Below are positions 53,118-63,239 of a stretch of DNA of 64,000 nucleotides, piece after piece. The DNA lies in NCBI RefSeq assembly GCF_036345915.1, contig NZ_CP107785.1:3472001-3536000 (forward strand), in the 5' to 3' direction. The notes below the pieces were generated by a model. That model made no database searches and was not told where the DNA came from. It saw only the letters and a list, made by a program, of their open reading frames with translations. Both the position numbers and the translations under genes were made by a program. The DNA is from Nocardia sp. NBC_00565. Its GTDB lineage: Bacteria > Actinomycetota > Actinomycetes > Mycobacteriales > Mycobacteriaceae. Each line of letters starts with the position of its first letter. Positions within the stretch are counted from its first letter, which is position 1.

Positions 53118-55280
53118 ATGAACCAGATAAGCACCATCCGTTGGCGGCGCGATGACGACGATATCGTCGTGCTCACTCTCGACGACCCGACGGCATCGGC
53201 GAACACCATGAACGGCGCGTTCCAGCAGTCACTGGCCTCGACGCTGGATCGCCTGGAGGCGGAGCGCGAATCCATCAAGGGCGTCGTGCTCGTCTCGGCG
53301 AAGAAGACGTTCTTCGCGGGCGGCAACCTGGCCGACCTGATCGCCGCGACGCCAGCCGACGCACAACACTTCAGCGACTTCTGCGATGACATGAAGCGGC
53401 AACTGCGCAGGCTCGAGACGCTCGGCTGTCCGGTCGTGGCGGCCATCAACGGCGCGGCCCTCGGCGGCGGTCTGGAGATCGCGCTGGCCACCCATCACCG
53501 CATCGCCACAGCCACCGGCGTGGTTGTGGGGCTGCCAGAGGTCGGTCTCGGACTGCTGCCCGGCGTCGGCGGGATCGTGCGGACGGTGCGGCTGCTCGGC
53601 GTCCGGTCCGCACTGGACAATGTGCTGCTGTCGGGCACCCGGTTCAAGCCACGAAAGGCATTGGAAATCGGCCTGATTCATGAGATCGTGCCGAGCGTCG
53701 AGGATCTGATGCCCGCGGCCAAGGCATGGATCGAGGCCAACCCCAGCGCCATGCAACCGTGGGATGTCAAGGGATACACCATTCCCGGCGGTAGTCCGGC
53801 CGATCCCGAATTGGCCACCGCGCTACCGGCATTGGCGGCGAATCTGCGGCGACGACTCAAGGGCGCTCCCCTGCCCGCCCCGCGCGCCATCCTCGCCGCG
53901 GCGGTCGAGGGCGCGCAGGTCGATGTCGAGGCGGCGTCGGTGATCGAGACCCGCTACTTCATCCCGCTGGTCACCGGCCAGATATCGAAGAACATGATCC
54001 AGTCGGCGTTCTTCGATATCCAGACCGTCAAAGGCGGGGCGAGCAGGCCTGCGGGCGTTCCAAAGTTCGCGGCCACGAAGGTCGGCATTCTCGGTGCCGG
54101 AATGATGGGTGCGGCGCTCGCGTATGTGTGCGCGAGCGCCGGACTCCAAGTGGTTCTCAAGGATGTCACGCTCGATAATGCCCTGCGCGGCAAGGGATAT
54201 GCCGAGGGGCTGGAAGCCAAGGCGGTCGCGCGGGGATCGACCACCGAGGCGGCGTCGAAGGAACTGCTCGACCGGATCCTGCCGACCGCGGCCCCTGCGG
54301 ATTTCGCGGGCGTCGACTTCGTGATCGAGGCCGTATTCGAGAGCGTCGAGCTCAAACAGGCTGTGTTCCAAGAGATTCAGCACATTGTCCGGCCGGACGC
54401 CGTGCTCGGCTCGAACACCTCGACACTGCCGATCACCACCCTCGCTGAGGGTGTCGAGCGGCAGGAGGACTTCATCGGCGTGCACTTCTTCTCCCCTGTC
54501 GACAAGATGCCGCTGGTCGAGATCATCACCGGAAAGTGCACGTCTCGCGAGACGTTGGCGAAGGTGTTCGATTTCGCCCAGCAGATCGGCAAGGTTCCGA
54601 TTGTCGTCGGCGACAGCCGCGGCTTCTTCACCAGCCGGGTGATCATGACCTTCCTGGATGAGGCCGTCGCCGCCGTGGGCGAAGGCATCGATCCGGCAGT
54701 GATCGAACAGGCCGGTGCACAGGCCGGGTATCCCGCGCCGCCATTGCAGCTCATGGATGAGCTGACCTTGACGCTGCCGCGCAAGATCCGAGACGAGAAG
54801 CGGGCGGCGATCGAGGCCGAGGGCGGGTCGTGGACCCCGCACGGGTCGGAAGCGGTGGTGGACACCATGATCGACGCCTACGAGCGTAGCGGCCGCTCGA
54901 CGGGCGGCGGTTTCTACGACTACGACGAATCCGGCAAACGCCTCGGCCTGTGGACCGGGTTGCGCGATGCATTCCGATCGGCGGCCACCATCCCGTTCCA
55001 GGACCTCCAGGAACGCATGCTGTTCGCGGAGGCCATCGAAACCGTGCGCTGTTTCGACGAAGGTGTGCTCACCTCGGTCGCGGAGGCGAATATAGGTTCG
55101 CTGTACGGCATCGGCTTCCCCACCTGGACCGGTGGTGTGCTGCAGTACATCAACGGTTACGACGGCGGGCTGCCCGGCTTCGTGCGGCGCGCACACGAGT
55201 TGGCAGCGCGGTACGGTGAGCGGTTCGCTCCCCCGGATTCCTTGGTGGCCAAGGCTTCTCGGGGCGAATCATATTGTTGA
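53118..55280 (+). CDS. fadB: multifunctional enoyl-CoA hydratase/3-hydroxyacyl-CoA dehydrogenase
   Basis: 720 residues from ATG 53118. Hydratase domain: KKTFFAGGNLADLIAATPAD and GAALGGGLEIALATHHRIAT, GLPEVGLGLLPGVGGIVRTV with both catalytic Glu regions. Dehydrogenase from about 320: KVGILGAGMMGAALAYVCAS, SNTSTLPITTLAEGVERQED, FIGVHFFSPVDKMPLVEIIT, DSRGFFTSRVIMTFLDEA. With the thiolase it forms the trifunctional beta-oxidation complex. Confidence 0.94.
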   Translation: MNQISTIRWRRDDDDIVVLTLDDPTASANTMNGAFQQSLASTLDRLEAERESIKGVVLVSAKKTFFAGGNLADLIAATPADAQHFSDFCDDMKRQLRRLETLGCPVVAAINGAALGGGLEIALATHHRIATATGVVVGLPEVGLGLLPGVGGIVRTVRLLGVRSALDNVLLSGTRFKPRKALEIGLIHEIVPSVEDLMPAAKAWIEANPSAMQPWDVKGYTIPGGSPADPELATALPALAANLRRRLKGAPLPAPRAILAAAVEGAQVDVEAASVIETRYFIPLVTGQISKNMIQSAFFDIQTVKGGASRPAGVPKFAATKVGILGAGMMGAALAYVCASAGLQVVLKDVTLDNALRGKGYAEGLEAKAVARGSTTEAASKELLDRILPTAAPADFAGVDFVIEAVFESVELKQAVFQEIQHIVRPDAVLGSNTSTLPITTLAEGVERQEDFIGVHFFSPVDKMPLVEIITGKCTSRETLAKVFDFAQQIGKVPIVVGDSRGFFTSRVIMTFLDEAVAAVGEGIDPAVIEQAGAQAGYPAPPLQLMDELTLTLPRKIRDEKRAAIEAEGGSWTPHGSEAVVDTMIDAYERSGRSTGGGFYDYDESGKRLGLWTGLRDAFRSAATIPFQDLQERMLFAEAIETVRCFDEGVLTSVAEANIGSLYGIGFPTWTGGVLQYINGYDGGLPGFVRRAHELAARYGERFAPPDSLVAKASRGESYC

Positions 55281-55282
55281 CC

Positions 55283-55342
55283 GCGCCCGTCACAATGGCG
55301 CCCGTCACAATGGCGCCCGTCATAATGGCGCCCGTCATAATG
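55283..55342 (+). repeat. four tandem 15-base repeats between fadB and pknK
   Basis: Units GCGCCCGTCACAATG, twice, then GCGCCCGTCATAATG, twice, followed by GCGTGAG. The last unit supplies the pknK stop codon on the reverse strand, and each unit carries a TGA in that frame. The array starts three bases after the fadB stop, in the gap between convergent genes. Confidence 0.9.
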
Positions 55343-58300
55343 GCGTGAGCACCTCGGTGAGGAATGCCTCCGGCAACGTGTCCACGCGTCCGGAGGCTTC
55401 GTCCTCCGCGAGGGCCCGCAATACTGTGCGCACTGCTGGATCGCCGTACCGCAGCAGACCGGTGAGTCCCTGTTCGGCACACTGCCGTGCCACCGGGAGC
55501 AGCAGCTGTCCGGCTTGCTCGAGCTCGCCGAGTTCCGCGGTGCACACGACCAGGAGCAGGCGCGCTTGCAACAGCGCCCGAGGACGTCCCTGCGGCGTGA
55601 TGCGGTCGACGAGCCGCTGTGCCCGGGTGCGAGCCTCGGTGATCGACTCTCGCGCCAGCAGTTCCCGGATCGCCGAAGCTTCCTCGAGCTCCGCGGTGCC
55701 GAGCAGGATGCCGTCGGCGGCGGCGTCCGGATCGAGCGGCGCGCGGTATCGCGAATGGTCCGCTGCCGGTACGACAATCCCCACCCGGATGCTTTCGTTC
55801 CTGATCCGGGCGCCGAGGCGCGGCAACGATAGTGTGGTCGCGATCCGCCACCCGTCGGTCAATCGCTGCCGGGCGGTTTCGAGATCACCGCGCAGCGCCT
55901 TGATTCGTGCGCCCGTGCCGTAGGTGGCGAGCATCGAATCCACGATTCCGCCCTCACGGCCCAGTTCGTACCCCTCGTCGAGCAGCCGCTCGGCCGCATC
56001 GATATCACCCTTGTCCAACAGCAGCGCACCGAGCAGTGCGCTCGCGATCCGCGCGGCATGCGAACGCGAGCCGCCGGTCTGCATGGCAACCCGCAGCGCA
56101 GTACGGAAACTGGCCTCCGCCGTGGCGATATCGAGTTCTTCGTTGGCGGCGATACCGTCGAAACAGTGGCCGTACATGACGCTGAAGGGACCGGTCGTCT
56201 GCCGGTGATAGGCGGCCGCCCATACCTGCCATCGGTGGGCCGCGGCGAAGTCGAATCGGTAGATCGCGGCGAAGGTCGCCATATCGGCGGCCGTGGTGAC
56301 CACCCAGGGGTGCAGCCGCTCGGGCCGGGCCAGGCAATCCGAGATCAGCTCGGCCACGCCGTCGATGCGATCGGCGGTGACCCGAGCGGCCGCTTCGACC
56401 ACGGCGGCCTCCGTCGCGAGGTCGTCGGCGGTCCCGCCCTGGTCGTGTTCGAGCAACGAATGCACCTGCACCAGGGCGGCTTTCGCTGCCTCCGGATGCT
56501 GCAGCAGCAGATTCGCCCACGCCGTGGTGATCTGCAGTCGCAGGCTCGACCGCACCGCCTCCGGCGGCAGCTTCGCGATGAGCGCGAGCAACGTCGACAT
56601 CTGCGACTGCTCCAGCAATTGCGTGCCGTCGCTCTCGATCAGCGCAACGGCCGTGGCCGAATCGCCCGCCGCCAATGCGTGATCGACGGCCTCACGCAGG
56701 AAATGGTGGTCGCCGAACCACCGGGACGCTGCGCGATGCAGATCGGGGATCCACTCCGAGTGGTCCCGTTCCAGGCGCCTGCGCAGAAAGTCCGCGAACA
56801 GGTGGTGATAGCGGAACCATTCCCGGTCGGCGTCGACTCGCCTCAGGAACAGGTCACGGGACTCGACCTCGTCCAACCGAGCCGTCCCGTCGGGTATGCC
56901 CGACAGAGCCGATGCGAGATCGCCACAGAGCCGATGCGTGATCGAGGTCCGCAGCACGAATTCGAGCAGCCTGGGCTCCAGGCCGTCCAACACATTCTCG
57001 GCGAGGAAGTCGCCGATCGAATGGTGCCGTCCGGACATGTGGCCGATCAGGACGCTGGGATCCTCGGCGCCGCGCAGCGACAGTGAGGCCAGTTGCAGCG
57101 CGGCGACCCAACCGTCGGTCGATTCGGTCAGATCAGCGATATCGGCTGGCTCGAGTGCCAGCCCGCCGACGCCGGCGAAAAACGAGTTCGCCTCGGCGAG
57201 GTTGAAGCGCAACGCATTCGAGTCGATCTCCACCAGTTCGTCGTAGACGCGCATCTTGCTCAGCGGCAAGCCCGTATGGGTACGGCTGGTGACGATCACC
57301 TGCAGATGGTGGCAGCCATGATCGAGCAGGTAGCCCAGCGCGGCCACGGTGGGCGCGTGGGTGACCCGGTGCCAGTCATCGATGACGACGGCGACACGTT
57401 CGCCGCCCGTGTGGATATCGTTGATGAGCGAGGTGAGCACATAGGGCTCCGCTTCGTCGCCGTGCAATTCGAGCAGCTGCCCCAGTTCCGCGGCGAGCGT
57501 CGGCAAAACCTGGCGCACGGCCTCGATGAGGTGCGCGAGGAACCACACCACATTGTTGTCGTCGTGGTCCACACTGAGCCACGCGACGTGGACACCGTCC
57601 GCCGTCAGAATGTCGCGCCACTGCGCGGCCAGCGTGCTCTTGCCGAATCCGGCGGGGGCGTGGATCACGATCAGTCGCCGCCGCTGTCCCGCCCGCAGCA
57701 CCTCGATCAGCCGGTCCCGCATGACCAGCGGGCGGGTCGGCGTCGGTGGGCGGAACTTCGTCGACGCCGTGGGCGGGGTGTTGATCGCGGCCGCCATCTT
57801 GCTCGGATGCCAGCTCGACGTCGAGATCTCGCCCGCGCTCGGTTCGGAATTGTCCACTGCGCCTGCCGATTCCGTCGGCAGTGCCATCTGATCGATCGGA
57901 AGACCATGGCGTCGTTGGATTTCCATCAGCTCACGCCCGAATGCCGCCGCCGACGCGTAGCGGTCGGCGGGATCCTCCGACATCGCACGCTCGATCGCGG
58001 TGCAGACATCATCGGGGATCTCCTGCGCGCGCAGATTCGGAATCGGTTCGGAAGTGATGCGCAGGAACTGGGAGACCACCTTCTCCCCGGCTCGGCGTTC
58101 GAACGCGGCGTGGCCGGTGATCAAACAGAACAGCGTCGCGCCGAGGCTGTAGATATCCGATGCGGCGGTCGGCGGATGGCCCTTGAGCACCTCCGGCGCG
58201 GTGAAGGCCGGTGAGCCGGTGATGACACCGGTCGTCGTGACGAATCCACCGGAGACATGAGCGATACCGAAATCGGTGAGCTCGGGCTCACCGTATTCGC

Positions 58301-58772
58301 TCAGTAATATGTTGCCCGGCTTGACATCTCGGTGCAGCACCCCGCCGCGATGGGCCGATTCGAGCGCTCCGGCCATCTTCACCGCGACCCGCACCGCACC
58401 GCTCCACAGCAGTGGCCCGTCGCGTTGGATGGTGTCTTGCAACGATTTTCGGGTATGGAAGGGCATGACGATGTAGGGCCGACCGGCCGAGATCACGCCG
58501 CTGAACAGGATACTGACGATATTCGGGTGCCCGGAAAGCTTGCCCATCGCGCGCTGCTCACGTAGGAACCGCTCCATATTCTCCGGATCGAGGTCCGAGG
58601 TCAGCACCTTGACCGCGACTATCCGATCCAGTGCGGGCTGCTCGCAGCGGTACACGACCCCGAAGCCGCCATGGCCGATCTCGGCGGCACTCTCGAAGCC
58701 TGCCAATTTCAGGTCCGACGCAATGCTTATGGTGAGATCACCCTGCGTCCGCAGCGAATCGAAGCTCACCAT
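55335..58772 (-). CDS. pknK: PknK-type Ser/Thr kinase fused to a MalT-like STAND ATPase
   Basis: 1145 residues from ATG 58772. Kinase 1-285: glycine loop IGHGGFGVVY (32-41), Lys55 in VAVKVL, HRDVKPGN (147-154), DFG (167-169) and SDIYSLGATL. A linker leads to the ATPase: P-loop HAPAGFGKST (371-380) and VVIDDWHR (462-469). The rest is helical repeats; no LuxR HTH is seen. Length and order match mycobacterial PknK (about 1110 residues), a soluble regulatory kinase. Convergent with fadB, head to tail with the flavin reductase operon. Confidence 0.93.
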   Translation of the reverse strand: MVSFDSLRTQGDLTISIASDLKLAGFESAAEIGHGGFGVVYRCEQPALDRIVAVKVLTSDLDPENMERFLREQRAMGKLSGHPNIVSILFSGVISAGRPYIVMPFHTRKSLQDTIQRDGPLLWSGAVRVAVKMAGALESAHRGGVLHRDVKPGNILLSEYGEPELTDFGIAHVSGGFVTTTGVITGSPAFTAPEVLKGHPPTAASDIYSLGATLFCLITGHAAFERRAGEKVVSQFLRITSEPIPNLRAQEIPDDVCTAIERAMSEDPADRYASAAAFGRELMEIQRRHGLPIDQMALPTESAGAVDNSEPSAGEISTSSWHPSKMAAAINTPPTASTKFRPPTPTRPLVMRDRLIEVLRAGQRRRLIVIHAPAGFGKSTLAAQWRDILTADGVHVAWLSVDHDDNNVVWFLAHLIEAVRQVLPTLAAELGQLLELHGDEAEPYVLTSLINDIHTGGERVAVVIDDWHRVTHAPTVAALGYLLDHGCHHLQVIVTSRTHTGLPLSKMRVYDELVEIDSNALRFNLAEANSFFAGVGGLALEPADIADLTESTDGWVAALQLASLSLRGAEDPSVLIGHMSGRHHSIGDFLAENVLDGLEPRLLEFVLRTSITHRLCGDLASALSGIPDGTARLDEVESRDLFLRRVDADREWFRYHHLFADFLRRRLERDHSEWIPDLHRAASRWFGDHHFLREAVDHALAAGDSATAVALIESDGTQLLEQSQMSTLLALIAKLPPEAVRSSLRLQITTAWANLLLQHPEAAKAALVQVHSLLEHDQGGTADDLATEAAVVEAAARVTADRIDGVAELISDCLARPERLHPWVVTTAADMATFAAIYRFDFAAAHRWQVWAAAYHRQTTGPFSVMYGHCFDGIAANEELDIATAEASFRTALRVAMQTGGSRSHAARIASALLGALLLDKGDIDAAERLLDEGYELGREGGIVDSMLATYGTGARIKALRGDLETARQRLTDGWRIATTLSLPRLGARIRNESIRVGIVVPAADHSRYRAPLDPDAAADGILLGTAELEEASAIRELLARESITEARTRAQRLVDRITPQGRPRALLQARLLLVVCTAELGELEQAGQLLLPVARQCAEQGLTGLLRYGDPAVRTVLRALAEDEASGRVDTLPEAFLTEVLTPL

Positions 58773-58846
58773 CGACGGGCCCTATCTCCCGACCTAGCAT
58801 CTAGTCAGCATACCGCGATACCCGGCCCGAGCGGGCCGATCGCGGC

Positions 58847-59413
58847 CTACGCCGTCGATCGCTCATCGAGCGGGGCCGCGGCAACATACGCGCCCTTGTG
58901 ATACAGCAGTGGCGCATGTGATCGATCGCCGTCCTCATCCCAGTACACACGCATCACCCGGCAGATCGCCAGCACCGAGTCACCGGCCGGAATCAGCTGC
59001 GACACCTCGCTGTGAATCCAGGTCGGCGTGCCATGCAGCACCGGTTCACCGGTATCGAGCGGCGACCAGAGCGATTCGTCGGCGAATCGGTGCTCGGCAC
59101 TGCGCGAAAACCGTTGCGCGAGCGGCAACTGGTGCGCGCCGAGCAGGTGGACCACCACCGATTCGGCCGCCTGCAACGCGTCGATGCTCGATGAAGTGCA
59201 GGTGATGTTGAACGATACCAGCGGCGGATCGAGGGACAGCGAGGCGAACGAGGTCGCGGTGAAACCAACCGGCCCGCCGCGCGAATTGAGCGTGACGATG
59301 GTGACGCCCGCCGGATGACGCCGCAGTGCCGCGCGGTATTCGATGGCGCTGACACTGTGGAACCTGTTCGGGCGAGCCGACAACTCGCCGGTGTTCTCGA
59401 TCGAGCTCGACAT
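58847..59413 (-). CDS. flavin reductase-like domain protein
   Basis: 188 residues from ATG 59413, with AGGAGG-like GGAATCG upstream. HpaC/DszD fold: [73 protein letters not shown] and LLYHKGAYV. Such proteins make reduced FMN for a partner monooxygenase. The adjacent half-size LLM protein (59446) is the obvious candidate partner. Last gene of the leftward operon. Confidence 0.9.
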   Translation of the reverse strand: MSSSIENTGELSARPNRFHSVSAIEYRAALRRHPAGVTIVTLNSRGGPVGFTATSFASLSLDPPLVSFNITCTSSSIDALQAAESVVVHLLGAHQLPLAQRFSRSAEHRFADESLWSPLDTGEPVLHGTPTWIHSEVSQLIPAGDSVLAICRVMRVYWDEDGDRSHAPLLYHKGAYVAAAPLDERSTA

Positions 59414-59445
59414 CGATTCCTCCTTGAAATATCCGATCCGATGAT

Positions 59446-60051
59446 CTAGGCCGACCGGCGCTCACCAGCGGTGTGCAGGTCGGTGGCGCACTGCCGCAGC
59501 CCCCGGCGCCGGACGTATTCGACTTGTTCTCGCGCCATCCGGACGCCGATGGACTCCAGCCATGGCAGGGTCTCGAAGGCGATGTGCCCCAGCACCTCTG
59601 GGAGTTCCAGCGGTAGCAGCGTGACGCCGTCGGCGACGTGGACCGCGTGGATGTCGGCGATCAACCCGGCCAGTCCCGTGGGGGTCCCGACGTAGTGGAT
59701 CGATCTGGGCACCCACGGGATGTCGAGCATTTCGTCCAACCGTGCCATGCGCTGACGCGCGCCGGGGGCGTCAGCAGCGATGATCACCTCGATGTCGACG
59801 AGCACGCTGATGCCCGCCGGGTCGCGGCCCGCTACGGCCGCGGCCGATTTGATCCGCGCGGTCTGCTGTTGGGCGGCGCGGAGATCGGCGGCCTGGATGC
59901 GAATGAGCGCTGCCTCGGCGGGCTCGGTCACCTCGACCCACACATCAGAGTCCGCCGCCGTGCCGATGGCCGCGGCCGGGTGGTGGCCCGAGCCGGACAG
60001 TTCGATCGCGATTCGCGGCGCGGGCTTGGATCCGATACCGAAGCGGGACAT
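59446..60051 (-). CDS. half-size luciferase-like (LLM) protein
   Basis: 201 residues from ATG 60051, with AGGAAGGA upstream. Only the C-terminal half of an NtaA/SnaA-type flavin monooxygenase is recognisable: [80 protein letters not shown]. The N-terminal barrel half (about 200 residues) is missing, yet start and ribosome site look normal. It may be a truncated enzyme or a reduced family form working with the flavin reductase. Confidence 0.75.
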   Translation of the reverse strand: MSRFGIGSKPAPRIAIELSGSGHHPAAAIGTAADSDVWVEVTEPAEAALIRIQAADLRAAQQQTARIKSAAAVAGRDPAGISVLVDIEVIIAADAPGARQRMARLDEMLDIPWVPRSIHYVGTPTGLAGLIADIHAVHVADGVTLLPLELPEVLGHIAFETLPWLESIGVRMAREQVEYVRRRGLRQCATDLHTAGERRSA

Positions 60052-60120
60052 GTGATTTCCTTCCTGGCCGCCGTCGCGCGGCAAGCGGTCGAGCCGCTGC
60101 CGCGCGACGGATGGCAGCGG

Positions 60121-61623
60121 CTAGGCGACCGGATCGATGACGATCGCGAACGCCTTGTTCTCGATTCCGCCCGACCGGTCGAGCGAGATGAACTTCTGCT
60201 CGGTGTACTCGTCGAGCGCGTCCGGACCGCCTTCGCGCCCCAGACCGCTCTCCTTGTAACCACCGAAGGGGTAGGCGGGATGGATGACATGCCAGTCGTT
60301 CACCCACACCATGCCCGCGTCGAGCTGGCGTGCCACCTCGAGCGCGCGGCTCTCTTCGCCCCACACACCGGCCGACAGGCCGTAGCTGGAGTCGTTGGCG
60401 ATCTTGATGGCCTCGTCCACCGAGTCGTAGGTCAGCACGGTCAGGACCGGACCGAAGACCTCTTCACGAGCGATGCGCATGTCGTTGGTGACGTCGACGA
60501 AAATTGTGGGCTCGACCCAATAGCCCTTGTCGAACTCACCACCCACCGGCACCCCGCCGCCCAGCACCGCGGTCGCGCCTTCTTCCGCGGCGATCCGGAA
60601 GTAGTCGACGATGCGGTCACGCTGCACCCGGGAGGCGATCGGACCGATATTGGTCGCCGGATCGAGCGGGTTGCCCAGCCGCAACGTCGAGGCGCGCGCG
60701 ACCAGCCGGGTCACGATCTCGTCGCGCTTGCTCGCCGGGATCAGCAGCCGGGTACCAGCCTCGCAGGCCTGCCCGTTGTTGGCCATCGACGCGAACAGCG
60801 CCCCGTCCACCGCCATCTCGAGATCGGCGTCGTCGAGCACGATGTTGGCGCCCTTGCCTCCTAGTTCGAGGGTGACCCGCCGAATGGTCTGGGCCGACTG
60901 GCGCAGGATGCTCTTGCCGACGACGGTGGAACCAGTGAAGGCCACCTTGCGGACATCGGGGTGTCCGCTCAGATAGGCGCCGACCGGGTCACCGTCGCCG
61001 GTGATGACGTTCAGTACGCCCGCGGGCAGTCCGGCGGCCTCGAACTCCTTCGCCAATTCGAGGGCCAGCAGCGGCGCGTGCTCATCGGGCTTGAGCACTA
61101 CCGTATTTCCGGCCGCCAGGGCGGGCGCGATCTTCCAGACCGTTGTCAGGAGCGGGATGTTCCACGGCACGATGGCCGCCACCACGCCGAGCGGTTCGCG
61201 CCGGACGATGCCGACCGCCGGAATCGGACCGATCTCGGGTCCGTTGGTCTCCCACTCGTAGTTCTCCGCGAGCGAGGCCAGGTACTGCATCTGCGCCACC
61301 GACAGACCGACGTGCAGCGCGCCGGTGATCCGGATGGTCGCGCCGTTTTCCTGGGTCTGCAGCACGGCGAGTTCGTCGACCCGACCGGCCAGGCGGGTGG
61401 CGACCTCGTTCAGCAGTGCGGCGCGTTCGGCGGGCGAGGTGCGCCGCCAGCTGCCCTCCTCGTGCGCGGCCTTGGCGGCGGCCACCGCGAGATCGACCTC
61501 GGTAATGCCGCCCTTGGCAACCGTGGCCACCAGCTCTTCGGTTGCGGGACTGCGAATTTCATAGGCATCGGCGGTGTCGATCCATTTGCCGTCGATGAAC
61601 ATCGAATAGTGTGGGGTAGTCAT
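60121..61623 (-). CDS. aldehyde dehydrogenase
   Basis: 500 residues from ATG 61623, complete. PWNIPLLTTVWKIAPALAAG near 153, FTGSTVVGKSIL near 229, general base Glu253 in TLELGGKGAN and nucleophile Cys287 in NNGQACEAG; C-terminal PFGGYKESGLGREGG. It oxidises an aldehyde to an acid with NAD(P). In this operon it would prepare the acid for the neighbouring acyl-CoA synthetase. Confidence 0.94.
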   Translation of the reverse strand: MTTPHYSMFIDGKWIDTADAYEIRSPATEELVATVAKGGITEVDLAVAAAKAAHEEGSWRRTSPAERAALLNEVATRLAGRVDELAVLQTQENGATIRITGALHVGLSVAQMQYLASLAENYEWETNGPEIGPIPAVGIVRREPLGVVAAIVPWNIPLLTTVWKIAPALAAGNTVVLKPDEHAPLLALELAKEFEAAGLPAGVLNVITGDGDPVGAYLSGHPDVRKVAFTGSTVVGKSILRQSAQTIRRVTLELGGKGANIVLDDADLEMAVDGALFASMANNGQACEAGTRLLIPASKRDEIVTRLVARASTLRLGNPLDPATNIGPIASRVQRDRIVDYFRIAAEEGATAVLGGGVPVGGEFDKGYWVEPTIFVDVTNDMRIAREEVFGPVLTVLTYDSVDEAIKIANDSSYGLSAGVWGEESRALEVARQLDAGMVWVNDWHVIHPAYPFGGYKESGLGREGGPDALDEYTEQKFISLDRSGGIENKAFAIVIDPVA

Positions 61624-61672
61624 CGGTTGCTCCTCATGTGATGTGAACCGTCGGGATGCGGATGCGGCCGCC

Positions 61673-63238
61673 TCATCCGATCTGCCGTTCTCGCCCTTGC
61701 CAATACGGTGCGCGGATCGATTTCTTGTCGACCTTGCCCGCCGGATTCACCGGCACGCTGTCGACGAATTCGATCGACTTCGGGGCGGGGACGCTGCCGA
61801 GCGCGGCCTTGACGTGGTCGATCAGTTCGCGCTCGGATACCGCCGCGCCCGGTTTGGTGACCACGACGGCGTGTACGGCCTCGCCCCACTTCTGGTGTGG
61901 CACACCGATAACCGCCGATTGCGCCACCGTGGGATGGGTCGACAACACGTCCTCGACCTGGCGCGGGAAGACATTGAAGCCGCCGCTGACGACCATGTCC
62001 TTCTTGCGGTCGACGATGTAGAGGAAGCCGTCCTCGTCGAGGCGGCCGATATCACCGGTATGCACCCAGCCGTCGCGCAGCGCCTCGTGATTGCGGGCGG
62101 AATCCAAGTAGCCGAGCATCTGGCCCAGTTGTTTCGAACAGACCTCACCCACCTCGCCGACGCGGAGCGGTCGATCATCCTCGTCCTGAATCGTCACCCG
62201 CACCTGGAACATCGGCCGACCAGCGGAGGCCAGGCGCTTGATCCAGGTGGCGTCGTCGACGCGGTGCTCGTTCTTGCGCAGGCACGAGATGTATCCCGGC
62301 TCGGTGCCCGCATAGGTCTGGATGAAGATCGGGCCGAGCGCGTCCAACGCCTCGCGCAGTCGTTCCGGCGCGATCGGCGCACCGGCGTAGATCATCGTCT
62401 GTAGTGACGACAGGTCGTATTCGGTGCGGAGCGGATGATCCAGCAGCAGGTAGATGATGGTCGGGACGACCGCGGTCGCCGTCACACCGTGGCGTTCGAT
62501 ATTGGCCAGCAGACCGTCGACATCCAGGCCCGGCAGCATGACGTTCGTGCCGCCGCGCACGAACGTCGGCATCACGAAGATCTGTGTGAAGTGCGTCAAC
62601 GGCGCGCCGTGTGCGAACACCTCGCCGAAGCGGATGTCGCCGATCTCCAATCCGGCCGAGATGCTGTACTGCGCCCAGGTGAAGTGCGAGTTCACCACAC
62701 CCTTGGGCTCGCCGGTGCTGCCCGAGGTGAACAGCACGTACGCCTCGTCGTCCTCGGACAGCTCGATCTGCGGACGGGTGATCGGCAGACCGCTGAAGAG
62801 GTCCCGGTAGTCGAGTGCGTCGTTGGGATTCGACTCGGCGCTGCCGCCGAGCCGGATCAGGTTCTGCAGCTTCGGTAGCGTGTCCCGGATCTCGGCGACG
62901 GCATCGTCGAACTGCGCGTGATAGATCAATGTGGTGGCGTCGGTCTGTGCCAGATTCGATCGGAACCCCTCTGCCGCGGACCGCGTCGGCAGTTGCACGA
63001 GTACGCCGCCGGCCGCCCAGATGCCGTGCTGGGTCGGGATGAACTCCAGACAGTTCGGCAGCAGCAGTCCAACGCGCTCACCCTTCTGCACACCGAGGGC
63101 GAGCAGGCCGTTGGCGATTCTGTTTCGCCATTCCCCGAGCTCCCGGTAGGTGATCGACCGTTTACCGTCGATGATCGCGACAGATGCGGAGTAGTAAGTG
63201 CACGCCCGATCCAGGACGTCCGGCAACGTACCCCACAT
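61673..63238 (-). CDS. acyl-CoA synthetase (FadD-like)
   Basis: 521 residues from ATG 63238. AMP-forming motifs: YVLFTSGSTGEPKGVVNSHF near 170, IFIQTYAGTEPGYISCLR, HTGDIGRLDEDGFLYIVDRK, KDMVVSGGFNVFPRQVED and C-terminal Lys in VNPAGKVDKKSIRAPYW. It lies one base from the NTF2-like gene and 50 from the aldehyde dehydrogenase, all on one transcript. Substrate unknown. Confidence 0.93.
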   Translation of the reverse strand: MWGTLPDVLDRACTYYSASVAIIDGKRSITYRELGEWRNRIANGLLALGVQKGERVGLLLPNCLEFIPTQHGIWAAGGVLVQLPTRSAAEGFRSNLAQTDATTLIYHAQFDDAVAEIRDTLPKLQNLIRLGGSAESNPNDALDYRDLFSGLPITRPQIELSEDDEAYVLFTSGSTGEPKGVVNSHFTWAQYSISAGLEIGDIRFGEVFAHGAPLTHFTQIFVMPTFVRGGTNVMLPGLDVDGLLANIERHGVTATAVVPTIIYLLLDHPLRTEYDLSSLQTMIYAGAPIAPERLREALDALGPIFIQTYAGTEPGYISCLRKNEHRVDDATWIKRLASAGRPMFQVRVTIQDEDDRPLRVGEVGEVCSKQLGQMLGYLDSARNHEALRDGWVHTGDIGRLDEDGFLYIVDRKKDMVVSGGFNVFPRQVEDVLSTHPTVAQSAVIGVPHQKWGEAVHAVVVTKPGAAVSERELIDHVKAALGSVPAPKSIEFVDSVPVNPAGKVDKKSIRAPYWQGRERQIG

Positions 63239-63239
63239 A

